Part shown: one piece after another, positions 9,318 to 18,948 of the stretch
Layout: each line of letters begins with the position of its first letter
Position numbering within the stretch: the stretch's first letter is position 1
From: DAOMNN01 sp035443825
GTDB lineage: Bacteria > Pseudomonadota > Gammaproteobacteria > Burkholderiales > Rhodocyclaceae
Length of the DNA: 64,000 nucleotides
Assembly (NCBI GenBank): GCA_035443825.1
Contig: DAOMNN010000003.1
Span: 1 to 64,000, forward strand
Direction of reading: 5' to 3'
The notes under the pieces: generated by a model
Told to the model about the DNA's origin: nothing
Seen by the model: only the letters and a program-made list of their open reading frames with translations
Database searches by the model: none
Program-made: the position numbers and the translations under genes

Positions 9318-10946
9318 ATGGATACGGAGGAGCCGCAGGACGCGGGAGCGGGCTTGAGCTTTCGGCTCGATTCCGAGGCCAGGGCATTGATCGCGAGTTT
9401 CGTTCCCTCTCCCGCAGGCACCAACATCGACGAGGCCTGGCTGGATGCGAAGCTGGTCGACTTGGGTTACGGCGATCTGCACTTTCTTCCGTCCGCAAAG
9501 ACCGTCCTGCTGGGCCACTACAATTCCGGGCAGCCGATCGATGCGCTGCGCATCGCCGAATGCGTCGACGCCACCCTGTCCATCACCATCGCTTCCGATC
9601 GCATGTCGGCCCTGCTCGACATCAGCCCCGCACAAGGCGGCGCTCGTGTGACCCGAGATGAAGTACTTGCCGAACTTGCGGAGAAGGGTGTGACGCAGGG
9701 CATCCTGCAAGAGGCGATCGACCAGGCGATCGTGGATGGAGCGGCGCAGCGCGCGGTCGTCGCGCAGGGCAGGGCCGCTGTTGCAGGCCTGAACGGGCGA
9801 TTCGAAAGCCTGGTTCCCGACGTGCGCGATCGGGTGCCTCGGGTGGACGAGACGGGACACACGGATTATCGCGATCTCGGAGACATCCTCGTCGTGCATC
9901 CGGGCGACGCGCTGATGATGCGCCACCACGCGACCGAAGGCACGGCCGGCACGACCCTGTTCGGCGATCCGGTGCCGACAAGTGCCGGAGATGACGTGGT
10001 TTACGCGTCGAACCTCACCGGCGTCGCTTTCGCGCAGGACAATCCGGACATGCTCGTGGCCGCGATCGTGGGTCAGCCCGTTCAGGTGGCTGGGGGCATG
10101 ATCGTCGAGCCGGTCTATTCGGTCGATGCCGTAAGCGTCGCGAGCGGAAACATAAGTTTCGACGGCAGCGTGAAGGTCCGAGGTGACGTGTCGGCCGGAA
10201 TGCGCGTGCAGGCCGCCGGCGATATCGAGATCGGCGGCGTCGCCGAGCCGTGCATTCTCGAGGCCGGAGGCAACATCACCATCAAGGGCGGCGTGATGGG
10301 CGCTGCGGGCCGGAAGGACGGTGCCGACTACCATATCCGCTGCGGAGGATCCTTCGCGGCAGGTTATGCACAACAGGTTAGGGTCGAAGCCGGCGACAGC
10401 ATCTTCATCGACGACATGGCAATGCAATGCGAACTCACCGCGACCAACCACGTGCAGGTGGGCAACAAGAAGCGTGGTCACATAGTCGGCGGACGCGTTC
10501 AGGCCATGCTGTCGATCACCGCAAAGGTCCTGGGGTCACCCAACCGAGTGGCGACACAGCTGGAGATCGGGGTGAATCCCGAAGTGCAGAAACAGGCGCA
10601 GGAGCTGGCCCGGAACCGCGACGGGAAGGAGAACCGTCTGCTCGAACTGAGCAAATTGCTCGCTTTCGCAGCGGCGAATCCCGGACGGGTCAATCCGGAC
10701 ATGATTGAGCGCGCACGTGCCACTGCAGCGTCGATATCGGCCGAGATCCAGTCACTGCGCGACGAGGAGGAGATCATCGCGCGCAAGATCGAGTTGTCGC
10801 AGGATGCCCGCGTCAAGGTGGAGCAGGCCATGTACGAAGGCGTGATCGTGTACATGGGGACACAGCGATATCGTGTCGTCGGCGAACGCGGCGGCGGTTC
10901 GATCGGGCTGGGCAAACACGGCCTGGGATTGCTGAGCGAGGAGTAA
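9318..10946 (+). CDS. FapA/DUF342 family protein
   Basis: A 542-residue protein of the DUF342 (flagellar assembly protein A) family. An N-terminal region is followed by a long right-handed beta-helix-like section of GNISFDGSVKVRGDV repeats (about 280-430). A coiled-coil tail follows (about 430-510), with a short terminal beta domain. The polymer-forming repeats resemble bactofilin-like domains. In Vibrio, FapA affects polar flagellar assembly, but many homologues sit outside flagellar loci, as here. ATG 9318 has GAGGAGA about 5 bases upstream. It may be co-transcribed with the RND genes, from which it is separated by 28 bp. Confidence 0.85.
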   Translation: MDTEEPQDAGAGLSFRLDSEARALIASFVPSPAGTNIDEAWLDAKLVDLGYGDLHFLPSAKTVLLGHYNSGQPIDALRIAECVDATLSITIASDRMSALLDISPAQGGARVTRDEVLAELAEKGVTQGILQEAIDQAIVDGAAQRAVVAQGRAAVAGLNGRFESLVPDVRDRVPRVDETGHTDYRDLGDILVVHPGDALMMRHHATEGTAGTTLFGDPVPTSAGDDVVYASNLTGVAFAQDNPDMLVAAIVGQPVQVAGGMIVEPVYSVDAVSVASGNISFDGSVKVRGDVSAGMRVQAAGDIEIGGVAEPCILEAGGNITIKGGVMGAAGRKDGADYHIRCGGSFAAGYAQQVRVEAGDSIFIDDMAMQCELTATNHVQVGNKKRGHIVGGRVQAMLSITAKVLGSPNRVATQLEIGVNPEVQKQAQELARNRDGKENRLLELSKLLAFAAANPGRVNPDMIERARATAASISAEIQSLRDEEEIIARKIELSQDARVKVEQAMYEGVIVYMGTQRYRVVGERGGGSIGLGKHGLGLLSEE

Positions 10947-10949
10947 GGA

Positions 10950-10968
10950 TCCCCGGCCCTCCCGGGGG
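10950..10968. terminator. Hairpin between convergent genes, possible terminator
   Basis: CCCCGG (10951-10956) pairs with CCGGGG (10962-10967) around a 5-base loop, just after the FapA-family stop and before the end of the convergent small gene. There is no T-run on either side, so intrinsic termination is uncertain. Confidence 0.35.
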
Positions 10969-10972
10969 ATGC

Positions 10973-11341
10973 TTACTCGCGTCGCGACAGTTCACCTTCG
11001 GCGACCTTGTTGCCGTTCGAGTAGATCGATATGTGATCCCCGTCGCGTACGAGATCCATGCATGCACTGTTGCCCGCGAGATTTCCCGTCAGCCATTCGC
11101 GGCAGTATTGTCCGACGTCGCTGACCCACCAGCGGGCCCCCGCGCCGGACGTATCCACCAGCATGCCGTCTTCGCCGAACTTCAGCACGTAGCGGGACTG
11201 AGTTCGCAGATAGACCCCCGTCAGTGTCGCACCCTTGAGCATGGCTTCGACTTCGGCCTTGTTCCGCATGAAATCTTGTGCCGCTGCCACACCCGCCATC
11301 ACCATTGCCGCACTCACAATCACAACTCGCAAGAAACGCAT
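10973..11341 (-). CDS. Small secreted protein, DUF995-like
   Basis: A 122-residue protein with a clear signal peptide, predicted cleavage after about VAAA at residue 21. The mature part has a pattern like the DUF995 family: a GVYLRTQSRYVLKFGEDG strand pair, then WWVSDVGQYCREW and a second Cys in SACMDLVRDGD. The two cysteines could form a disulfide in the periplasm. Family function is unknown. ATG 11341 is supported by GGGGAG 5-10 bases upstream. It lies between convergent FapA and co-directional mfd, 78 bp downstream of neither promoter in an obvious operon sense. Confidence 0.65.
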   Translation of the reverse strand: MRFLRVVIVSAAMVMAGVAAAQDFMRNKAEVEAMLKGATLTGVYLRTQSRYVLKFGEDGMLVDTSGAGARWWVSDVGQYCREWLTGNLAGNSACMDLVRDGDHISIYSNGNKVAEGELSRRE

Positions 11342-11418
11342 TCGAACTCCCCCTGAAAATCGGGCCCACGGTGGACCCGAGGTGGTCGTAGCCTCAAACG
11401 TCGGCACCGTTCGCCAGG

Positions 11419-14400
11419 TCAGAACGTCACCGCCTCGAGCAATTCCCGCACCGCCTGGACGCGCTGTTTGAGCTCCGGCAGGCTCGCCTTGCGCGTGAGG
11501 CGATCCGGCCCCGACATCCTGGTGTCGCGGTCCTTCTGGATCAGTGCGATCACGCGTGCCGGATCGACCGGCGCGCCAGGCCCGAACTGCACGTTGATCT
11601 GGCTCTCCGAGGCATCCAGCTTGGAAACCCCGAAGCGACTGACGAGCACGCGCAAGCGATGGGTCTCGATCAGCGCACGGGTCTGCTGCGGTAGCTCTCC
11701 GAAACGATCGATGAGTTCTTCCTGCAGATCCCGCAGCTCCGGATCGGTCTCGCAGTTCGCCAGCCGTTTGTATAGCGTCAGCCGTTCCTGGACGTCAGGA
11801 CAGTAATCGTCGGGAAGAAGGGCCGGCGTGTGCAGATTGATCTCCGAAACAGCCTCGAACGGTTGTGCGATGTCTGATTCCTTCCCGGCCTGCAGGTCGC
11901 GGACCGCGCGCTTGAGCATCTCAGTGTAAAGGGAGAACCCGATCTGCTGGATTTCACCGGACTGATTTTCACCCAGCACCTCGCCGGCACCACGAATCTC
12001 GAGATCGTGCATGGCGAGGTAGAAGCCGGAACCCAGATCCTCCATCAGCGTGATCGCCTCGAGGCGCTTCTGCGCCAGGGCGGTGGGTTTGGCGTGCGAA
12101 TCGGTGAGGAGATAGGCGTAGGCCTGGTGGTGGCTTCGCCCCACGCGTCCGCGCAACTGGTGCAGCTGGGCAAGGCCGAAACGATCGGCGCGATGGATGA
12201 TGATGGTGTTGGCCGTGGGAATGTCGATGCCGGTTTCGATGATGGTCGTGCATAGCAGCAGGTTGGTGCGCTGCTGGGTGAAGTCACGCATCACGCGTTC
12301 GAGTTCCCGCTCCGGCAACTGACCGTGGCCGACCCCGATGCGCGCTTCCGGCAGCAGTTCGGCCAGGGCGTTGCGGGCGTTCTCGATGGTGTCGACTTCG
12401 TTGTGCAGGAAGTACACCTGTCCGCCTCGCTTGAATTCGCGCAATACCGCCTCGCGCACGATGCCCTTGCTGTACGGCTGGACGAAGGTCTTGATCGACA
12501 GTCGGCGCGACGGCGCCGTCGCAATGACCGAGAATTCACGCAAGCCCTCGAGCGCAAGCCCCAGCGTTCGCGGGATCGGTGTGGCGGTGAGGGTCAGGAT
12601 GTCCACTTCTCGGCGCAAGTTCTTGAGGGCTTCCTTCTGACGCACGCCGAAACGGTGTTCCTCATCGATGATGACCAGCCCGAGGCGCTTGAACGTCACG
12701 TCTTTCTGCAACAGCCGGTGGGTGCCGATGATGATGTCCACCTTACCCTGGGCCAGCAGATCCAGTGCCTCTGCCTGTTCCTTTGGTGACTTGAAGCGCG
12801 ACAGTTCGGCCACTTTCACCGGCCAATCCGCGAAGCGGTCCGAGAAGGTCTGCCAGTGCTGCTCGGCGAGAAGGGTCGTGGGTGTCAGAACCGCGACCTG
12901 CTTGCCATCAGCTACCGCAACGAAGGCCGCCCGCAGGGCGACCTCGGTCTTGCCGAAACCGACGTCGCCGCAGACCAGCCGATCCATGGCCCGCCCGGAC
13001 TTCATGTCATCGATGACGGCATCGATGGCGGTCTGTTGGTCGGGCGTGGTTTCGAAGCCGAAACCCTCGGCGAACGCATCAAGGTCATGCTGCTTGAAGT
13101 CGAATCGATGGCCGGGGCGTGCCGCGCGTTGAGCGTAGAGCGCGAGCAGTTCCGCAGCCGTGTCGTGCACCTGTATGGCAGCCCTTTTCTTTGCCTTCTC
13201 CCACTGTCCCGAGCCTAGCCTGTGCAGGCTGATCGCTTCCGGATCGGCCCCCGCGTAGCGCGTGAGGACGTGCAGCTGTGACACCGGCACGTAGAGCTTG
13301 TCGGCATTGGCATACTCGAGATGCAGGAACTCGGTGTCGCCTTCGCCCAGGTCCATGTGCACGAGACCCATGTACCGGCCGATTCCATGGGACACGTGCA
13401 CCACCGGATCACCGGGCTTGAGCTCCGAAAGATCCCGAAGCCAGCCTTCCATGGTCGCCGCCTTGCGGCTGTCACGGCGACTGCGGGTGCGCGCAGTCAG
13501 TGCGTAGAGCTCGGACTCGGTGACGATCGCAAGCTTCGCTTCCGGCAACACGAAACCATTGGTCAGTGGCCCGGTGGTAAGTGCGAAACTGGCGCCAGAC
13601 GCAAGGAATGCAGCCAGATCCGGCACGACCGCCGGAGTCAGGTCGTACTCGGCGAAGTACTCGGCCAGGGTTTCGCGCCGACCCGCCGATTCGGCAAGCA
13701 TCAGCACCCGACCGCCAGCGGCGCACCATTCGCCTTCGACCAGTTCGCGCAGCCGATAAAGCGGATCGGCTGCCTTGCGTTCGACGGCGAGATCGGGAAG
13801 CGCCCGCGCAAACGCATCGTCGGCCTGATCGCTGGTGTTTTCCGCGCGCGCCGCTTCGCGAAGCAGGATCCGCGGCCGTTGTGCGAGGCCGAAGAAGAAG
13901 CTTTCCTGATCGAGGAACAAAGCCTCCGGAGGCAGCACCGGGCGGGTCCGGTCTCCTTTCAGAAAGTCATGGCGGGTGCGGGTGTCACGCCAGAATGCCT
14001 CGATCGCGGCCGGCACGTCCCGATGCAGCACGACCACCGCCGAGGCAGGCAGGTAGTCGAGCAGGTTTGCGGTGTCGTCGAAGAACAGGGGCAGAAAATA
14101 CTCTATGCCGGCCGGCGCGATGCCGTTGGAAACGTCCTTGTAAAGCGAGACGCGCGAGGGGTCACCCTCGAAGCGCTCGCGAAAGTTGCTGCGAAAACGG
14201 GCACGACCGGCTTCGTCGAGGGGAAACTCGCGCGCGGGCAGGAGGCGGACTTCCGGGACCGGGAAGACGGTTCGCTGGGTATCGGGATCGAAAGTCTTGA
14301 TGCTCTCGATCTCGTCATCGAACAGGTCCAGCCGGTATGGAAGCGCCGCGCCCATCGGAAACAGATCGATCAGGCCGCCGCGTACCGAGAACTCGCCCGG

Positions 14401-14895
14401 ACTGACCACCTGGGTGACGTGCGCATAGCCGGCCAACGCCATCTGTGCGCGCAGCCCCTCCAGATCCAGTCGCTCGCCCTGCTTGAGGAAGAAGGTATGT
14501 GCGGCAAGGAAAGCCGGCGGCGCCATCCGATAGAGCGCCGTGGCGGCCGGCACGAGCACCACGTCGGCCTCGCCACGCGTCAGGCAGTACAGGGTCGACA
14601 GACGCTCCGACACGAGATCCTGATGCGGCGAGAAGCTGTCGTAGGGCAGTGTCTCCCAGTCAGGGAGGGTATGTACGCGCAGATCCGGGCGGACCCAGGC
14701 CAGTTCATCTTGGAGGCGCTGCGCATCGAGCGGATTGGCGCACACGACCAGCAATGGCTGCCCGCGAGCGGCGAGTGCAGCCACTGCAAGTGCATCGGCA
14801 GAGCCGGCAAGCAACGGCAGTGCGACACGACTGCCCGGTCGTGGCGTGGGAAGGTCGGCGAGGCGGGGGAGCAGAAGGTCGGAATCGTGCGGCAT
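11419..14895 (-). CDS. mfd: Transcription-repair coupling factor Mfd
   Basis: An 1158-residue ATP-dependent translocase that removes stalled RNA polymerase at lesions and recruits UvrA. The domain order matches Mfd. A UvrB-like N-terminal module (DWETLPYDSFSPHQD near residue 78) is followed by the RNA polymerase-interacting CarD-like domain (GDPVVHVSHGIGRYMG, about 480-500). Next come the RecG-like helicase core with Walker A GFGKTE (about 640) and DEEH motif II, and a C-terminal TRCF domain. The length is close to the usual 1150. It is followed 12 bp later by the end of the small DUF995-like gene's upstream region and appears monocistronic. Confidence 0.97.
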   Translation of the reverse strand: MPHDSDLLLPRLADLPTPRPGSRVALPLLAGSADALAVAALAARGQPLLVVCANPLDAQRLQDELAWVRPDLRVHTLPDWETLPYDSFSPHQDLVSERLSTLYCLTRGEADVVLVPAATALYRMAPPAFLAAHTFFLKQGERLDLEGLRAQMALAGYAHVTQVVSPGEFSVRGGLIDLFPMGAALPYRLDLFDDEIESIKTFDPDTQRTVFPVPEVRLLPAREFPLDEAGRARFRSNFRERFEGDPSRVSLYKDVSNGIAPAGIEYFLPLFFDDTANLLDYLPASAVVVLHRDVPAAIEAFWRDTRTRHDFLKGDRTRPVLPPEALFLDQESFFFGLAQRPRILLREAARAENTSDQADDAFARALPDLAVERKAADPLYRLRELVEGEWCAAGGRVLMLAESAGRRETLAEYFAEYDLTPAVVPDLAAFLASGASFALTTGPLTNGFVLPEAKLAIVTESELYALTARTRSRRDSRKAATMEGWLRDLSELKPGDPVVHVSHGIGRYMGLVHMDLGEGDTEFLHLEYANADKLYVPVSQLHVLTRYAGADPEAISLHRLGSGQWEKAKKRAAIQVHDTAAELLALYAQRAARPGHRFDFKQHDLDAFAEGFGFETTPDQQTAIDAVIDDMKSGRAMDRLVCGDVGFGKTEVALRAAFVAVADGKQVAVLTPTTLLAEQHWQTFSDRFADWPVKVAELSRFKSPKEQAEALDLLAQGKVDIIIGTHRLLQKDVTFKRLGLVIIDEEHRFGVRQKEALKNLRREVDILTLTATPIPRTLGLALEGLREFSVIATAPSRRLSIKTFVQPYSKGIVREAVLREFKRGGQVYFLHNEVDTIENARNALAELLPEARIGVGHGQLPERELERVMRDFTQQRTNLLLCTTIIETGIDIPTANTIIIHRADRFGLAQLHQLRGRVGRSHHQAYAYLLTDSHAKPTALAQKRLEAITLMEDLGSGFYLAMHDLEIRGAGEVLGENQSGEIQQIGFSLYTEMLKRAVRDLQAGKESDIAQPFEAVSEINLHTPALLPDDYCPDVQERLTLYKRLANCETDPELRDLQEELIDRFGELPQQTRALIETHRLRVLVSRFGVSKLDASESQINVQFGPGAPVDPARVIALIQKDRDTRMSGPDRLTRKASLPELKQRVQAVRELLEAVTF

Positions 14896-14970
14896 TGACT
14901 GGATTGCAGGGCGGGCGCTGTGGGGGATGGGATTATAGGTGAAAGGCAGGCCTGCCGCCGGCTCGCTCTT

Positions 14971-15582
14971 CTACCGCTTGATCCGCCAGTTCGACAGGAC
15001 GGGGCGGCCCGTGATCGTGCAACCGAGTTGCTGCAGCCACCGGCCGACCATGCGGTTGGAGTTGTAGTTTATCGTGTAGGGCTCGGGATGATGGACGAAG
15101 TGCACGTCATAGGCGGCGCTGTAGTGCAGCGTTTCCCGTGCCCCATCGAAGATGCCCGCGAGTTCCAGCTGCAGCTGCCTCACGGCAGCTCGTTCGACTT
15201 TGACTTCGAAGCTCTCCAGTACCCCGATCCGAAGCTGACGGACAACACTGTCGGCATCGATCTGCCCTGCGAGAAGCTGTTGTCCCAGTGCGGCGGGCGT
15301 CGGCCACAGCAAGGCACGCAGGCCGCTGCCGAGACCCGGTTGATTCAGCGCATAGTACTCCCAGTCGCCGTACGAATAGCGCACTGCGCCACCCGCGTCA
15401 GAGGGCAGAACCAGACTGGAATGGCGACCATGGTCGAGGACGAACACGCTCACCGGATCCCGTACATGTTCGGGCGGAACGATCACGCTCGTACACGCCG
15501 TCAGCAGCAGCACGCACAATGCAAGAAGAGGAGTGTCGAGCAGCGCGCGACGCTTGCCCTCCGGGTTCGTGTGTGCGGTCAT
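14971..15582 (-). CDS. Lipoprotein, DUF2459-like
   Basis: A 203-residue predicted lipoprotein with lipobox LLLTAC (Cys30). The segment VFVLDHGRHSSLVLPS followed by YGDWEYYAL resembles the HGxHTGLVLP...GWGDRDFY pattern of DUF2459/TIGR02117 proteins. Those look like papain-fold-type hydrolases of unknown role. Here the His of HGRHSS is kept. A candidate Cys partner near the C-terminus is Cys in LGCTITG. The start codon overlaps the stop of the upstream hydrolase gene as ATGA (15579-15582), so the two are translationally coupled. The family match is from memory of the motif and is only moderately certain. Confidence 0.6.
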   Translation of the reverse strand: MTAHTNPEGKRRALLDTPLLALCVLLLTACTSVIVPPEHVRDPVSVFVLDHGRHSSLVLPSDAGGAVRYSYGDWEYYALNQPGLGSGLRALLWPTPAALGQQLLAGQIDADSVVRQLRIGVLESFEVKVERAAVRQLQLELAGIFDGARETLHYSAAYDVHFVHHPEPYTINYNSNRMVGRWLQQLGCTITGRPVLSNWRIKR

Positions 15583-16283
15583 CCCGCTGCACCGGGCGGC
15601 ACGTCGCGCGCCAGGGTGGTCGGCGCACCCCCAGCTGGCTTCGGCATCTTCGCATTCAACCACTCGCCGGCCAGCCGACCGAAGGTTGCGATGTCGCCAG
15701 GCTCGGCGAAGGGCTCACCGGCACCCGCTACGACGTGCCAATCCTTCTCTCCGCCCATGAGTTCGAAGGCGCGCCTGACGATGTCGAGTGAGGATTCCTC
15801 GCTCCCGACCACGAATCTGATCGGTACGGACAGGACTCTCAGCGGTGTTGCGCCGGCCAGGTCGGGACGTCCGGAACGACACACGATCGCATCGCAGCAC
15901 TTCGGCGCCTTCCATGACGCGCGCACCGCCACGGCGCTTGCCGTGGACCACCCGACAAGCCCGATCGGAAGGCCGGCGAGTGCCGGCTGATGTGAGACCC
16001 AATCGAGCACTCCGAGCAGCCGGTTGGTCATCTGTGGGACATTGAAACATGCGTCGGGATCCCGCGATGCCTCGTGGGCCGTGACAAGTTCGATTAGCAG
16101 GGTCGCGAGACCCGACTGCTGCAGCACCGTGGCCGCACCAGTCGCCGCGGAAGTGCGGTCGCCTTCCACGTGGCCGGGTTGCAGCAGGACGGCCAGCCCG
16201 CGCACGTCCGGCGCATGGGCGAGCTCGCCCTCGAGCCAGACACCTTCTGTCGGAACGCTGATGCGGCTGTTACGCAGCTTCAC
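15579..16283 (-). CDS. Alpha/beta hydrolase, dienelactone hydrolase-like
   Basis: A 234-residue alpha/beta hydrolase. The nucleophile elbow reads GLVGWSTASAVAVRA, placing Ser in GWSTA rather than the usual GxSxG. A later segment IVCRSGRPDLAGATPL strongly recalls the hydrolase halves found next to phosphoribosyltransferase domains. The Asp/Glu in VVGSEESSLDIV and His in DWHVVAGAGEPF are the likely rest of the triad. The substrate is unknown. ATG 16283 begins a compact N-terminus. Its stop overlaps the lipoprotein start by four bases, forming a two-gene operon. Confidence 0.75.
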   Translation of the reverse strand: MKLRNSRISVPTEGVWLEGELAHAPDVRGLAVLLQPGHVEGDRTSAATGAATVLQQSGLATLLIELVTAHEASRDPDACFNVPQMTNRLLGVLDWVSHQPALAGLPIGLVGWSTASAVAVRASWKAPKCCDAIVCRSGRPDLAGATPLRVLSVPIRFVVGSEESSLDIVRRAFELMGGEKDWHVVAGAGEPFAEPGDIATFGRLAGEWLNAKMPKPAGGAPTTLARDVPPGAAG

Positions 16284-16380
16284 GTCATACCTCGACTCAT
16301 CGAGACCTTGCCATCAAACATGCGGCTCGCGCAATGATACAGCCTCACGCCAGGCACGCACTGCAGCGCCGCGCCGGACG

Positions 16381-18837
16381 TCAGCGGAAATGGGCGCCAA
16401 GATAGGCCGCAATTCGATCGGCCGGAAGTGGATGCGTAAACAGGTAACCCTGCGCCTCGTGGCAACCTGCAACCCTCAGAAAATCCAGTTGCTCGCGCGT
16501 CTCGACCCCTTCGGCGAGGGTTACGAGTTGCAGACTCTGGGCCATCTGGATCACGGCGCGAACAATGGCCGCGTCCTCCGGATCGGTGGAGATGTCGCGC
16601 ACGAAGGAACGATCGATCTTGATCCGATCGACCGCAAGGCGCTTGAGGTAGGCAAGACTCGAGTAACCCGTGCCGAAATCGTCGATCGCGATCTCGATGC
16701 CGCGTGCTTTGAGCTCGCGCACCGTGTCGAGATTTCGGTCGACGTTCTGGATCAGGATCGACTCGGTGAGTTCGAGTTCGAGCATGCGCGGATCGAGTCC
16801 GCTCGCTTCGAGTGCGCCAGCCACCGTGTCGAGCAGATTGCCTCGCTGAAGTTGCAACGCGGAGATGTTCACCGCCATTCTCATGGGTGGCAAGCCCGCG
16901 CCTTGCCACGCTTGCGCCTGTCGGCAGGCTTCGTGGAGGACCCATTCGCCGAGCGCGATGATCTGCCCGGACTCCTCCGCGACGGGGATGAAGCGGTCTG
17001 GGGCCACCAACCCGACCCCCGGGCGATTCCATCGCAGCAGCGCTTCGACGCCGACCACGCTGCCACTGGCCAGGTCGACCTGCGGCTGGTAGTGCAGGAT
17101 GAACTCGCCCCTTTCCAGACCTTGGCGCATGCTGTTCTGCATCAGCAACCGTTCAAGGGCATTGACGTTCATCTGCTCGGTAAAGAAGCGGTAGGTGTTG
17201 CGACCCGCCTCCTTGGCGTGATACATCGCGGTATCGGCCTTGCGCAGCAGGGTCTCGAAGTCCTCCCCGTCGTCCGGGTAAAGGCTGATCCCGATCGAAA
17301 AGGACCCGGTCAGCGTGAGTCCCTCAACCTGGAACTCCCGGCCGACATGCTGCAGGATCTTCTGTGCGATGCCTGCGACGCTTTCCGGACCGGGTACGTC
17401 GGCAATGAGCATGACGAACTCGTCACCACCCTGGCGACTGACGGTATCGGTCTCCCTGACGCATTCGAGCAGTCGTCCGACCAGGGTCTGAAGCAGCTTG
17501 TCTCCAACCGCATGTCCGAGCGAATCGTTGACCGTCTTGAGTCGATCCAGATCCAGGAACAGCATCGCGATCCTCGCGCCTGTCCGCTCGGCATGGGCAA
17601 GCGCCTGGGCGAAGCGGTCCGAGAGCAGAACGCGGTTGGGGAGACCGGTGAGCGGGTCGTGATGCGCGAGATGCTCGATGCGGTCCTGTGCCGCCTTGCG
17701 CTCGCTGATGTCGGAGAAGATCGCAACGTAGTGGGTGGGCAGGCCGCTCGGATCCCGAACCGCAGAGATCCCCAGCCACTTGGGGTAGATCTCACCGTTC
17801 TTGCGTCTGTCCCAGATTTCGCCCTGCCAATGGCCTGTCCGGGTCAGGGCGTTCCACATGTCCTCGAAGAACGCGTCGCCGTGGCGACCCGAGCCGAGCA
17901 TGCGCGGGTTCTTGCCGATGACTTCGCCGGCGCCATACCCGCTGATCTCGGTAAACGCCTTGTTCACGTGGATGATGCGGTTCTCGTGGTCGGTGATCAT
18001 GACCCCTTCGCCGCTGTTCTCGAACACGGTCGCCCACAGCCGCAGCGTCTCTTCGTCCTGCCTGCGCCGGGTGATGTCCTCCTGGATGCTGACGAAATGG
18101 GTGACGCTGCCGTCCGGTCCGATCACGGGCATGATCCGTACGTAATCCCAGTAGAGGTCCCCGTTCTTGCGCCGGTTGAGCAGTTCCCCAGACCATTCCC
18201 GGCCGGCGAGGATGGTGCCCCACATGTCCTCGTAGGTTTCTCGAGCGGTAGATCCCGATTTGGCAAAATTCATGCGCTGCCCGAGCACTTCGTCGGCGCT
18301 GTAGCCCGTGACTTGGGAGAAGCGCCGATTGACGTACTCGATGACGCCTTTGGTGTCGGTGATGATGATCGAGACCGGACTCTGCTCGACGGCCTGGATC
18401 AGCTTGCGCTGTGCGTCTTCAGCCTGCACCAGCTCGGTCACGTCACGGGCGAGTAGGAGATAGCCACTCAGCTCGCCGCTCGTGCCGCGAAGAGGCATCA
18501 GCCGTGAGTCGAGGTGCCGAAGCCCTTCACCCGTGGCGATGCGTTGCTCGAAACGGTATTCGCCATCCCGTTCGGCGACCCCTAATGCATCGCGAAAGCG
18601 CTGGTTGTCGACCCCGAGTTCGTCATGGATGTCGATTACGCTCCGACCGATGGCGTGCTCCGGGGAGATTGCGAAGAAATGCCCGCCGGTGGGATTGAAG
18701 TGCCGGACCACCAGGGCATTGTCGATCGCGACGATGGCGATCTCGGTTGGGGCGCCCATGATCCCGTCCAGCACGACGCGCAAGTCGTCATGCTGTGCCC
18801 CTACGATGCCTGGCAGGTTTGGCGCGGGATCGTTCAT
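16381..18837 (-). CDS. PAS-PAS-PAS-GGDEF-EAL c-di-GMP signalling protein
   Basis: An 818-residue cytoplasmic sensor that may both make and degrade cyclic di-GMP. Three PAS domains (about 15-130, 135-255, 260-380) precede a GGDEF domain (about 385-550) and an EAL domain (about 560-815). GGDEF is intact, with an RETD inhibitory site five residues before it. The EAL domain retains VEALLRW, ELTES, DDFGTGYSS and IKIDRSFV, so catalysis by both domains is plausible. No membrane segment is seen. I prefer ATG 18837 to GTG 18843 because GGCGAG lies five bases before it. It follows a second PAS-GGDEF-EAL gene in the same orientation. Confidence 0.92.
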   Translation of the reverse strand: MNDPAPNLPGIVGAQHDDLRVVLDGIMGAPTEIAIVAIDNALVVRHFNPTGGHFFAISPEHAIGRSVIDIHDELGVDNQRFRDALGVAERDGEYRFEQRIATGEGLRHLDSRLMPLRGTSGELSGYLLLARDVTELVQAEDAQRKLIQAVEQSPVSIIITDTKGVIEYVNRRFSQVTGYSADEVLGQRMNFAKSGSTARETYEDMWGTILAGREWSGELLNRRKNGDLYWDYVRIMPVIGPDGSVTHFVSIQEDITRRRQDEETLRLWATVFENSGEGVMITDHENRIIHVNKAFTEISGYGAGEVIGKNPRMLGSGRHGDAFFEDMWNALTRTGHWQGEIWDRRKNGEIYPKWLGISAVRDPSGLPTHYVAIFSDISERKAAQDRIEHLAHHDPLTGLPNRVLLSDRFAQALAHAERTGARIAMLFLDLDRLKTVNDSLGHAVGDKLLQTLVGRLLECVRETDTVSRQGGDEFVMLIADVPGPESVAGIAQKILQHVGREFQVEGLTLTGSFSIGISLYPDDGEDFETLLRKADTAMYHAKEAGRNTYRFFTEQMNVNALERLLMQNSMRQGLERGEFILHYQPQVDLASGSVVGVEALLRWNRPGVGLVAPDRFIPVAEESGQIIALGEWVLHEACRQAQAWQGAGLPPMRMAVNISALQLQRGNLLDTVAGALEASGLDPRMLELELTESILIQNVDRNLDTVRELKARGIEIAIDDFGTGYSSLAYLKRLAVDRIKIDRSFVRDISTDPEDAAIVRAVIQMAQSLQLVTLAEGVETREQLDFLRVAGCHEAQGYLFTHPLPADRIAAYLGAHFR

Positions 18838-18948
18838 GTGCACTCGCCACGTTGGACTCGTGCATTCTGATCACGAACACGGCCGCATTTCAATGATGTT
18901 CGGCACAAAACCGAAAAAATAGTCCATCGGCCGGACGAAACTCGGCAA

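Noticed and set aside
13321..14898. 525-codon open frame opposite mfd
   Set aside because: It lies wholly antisense to a well-supported mfd and has the Arg/Gly/Ala-rich composition of a GC-driven shadow frame.
16024..18456. 810-codon open frame opposite the PAS-GGDEF-EAL gene
   Set aside because: Antisense shadow; the minus strand carries intact catalytic motifs while this frame has none.
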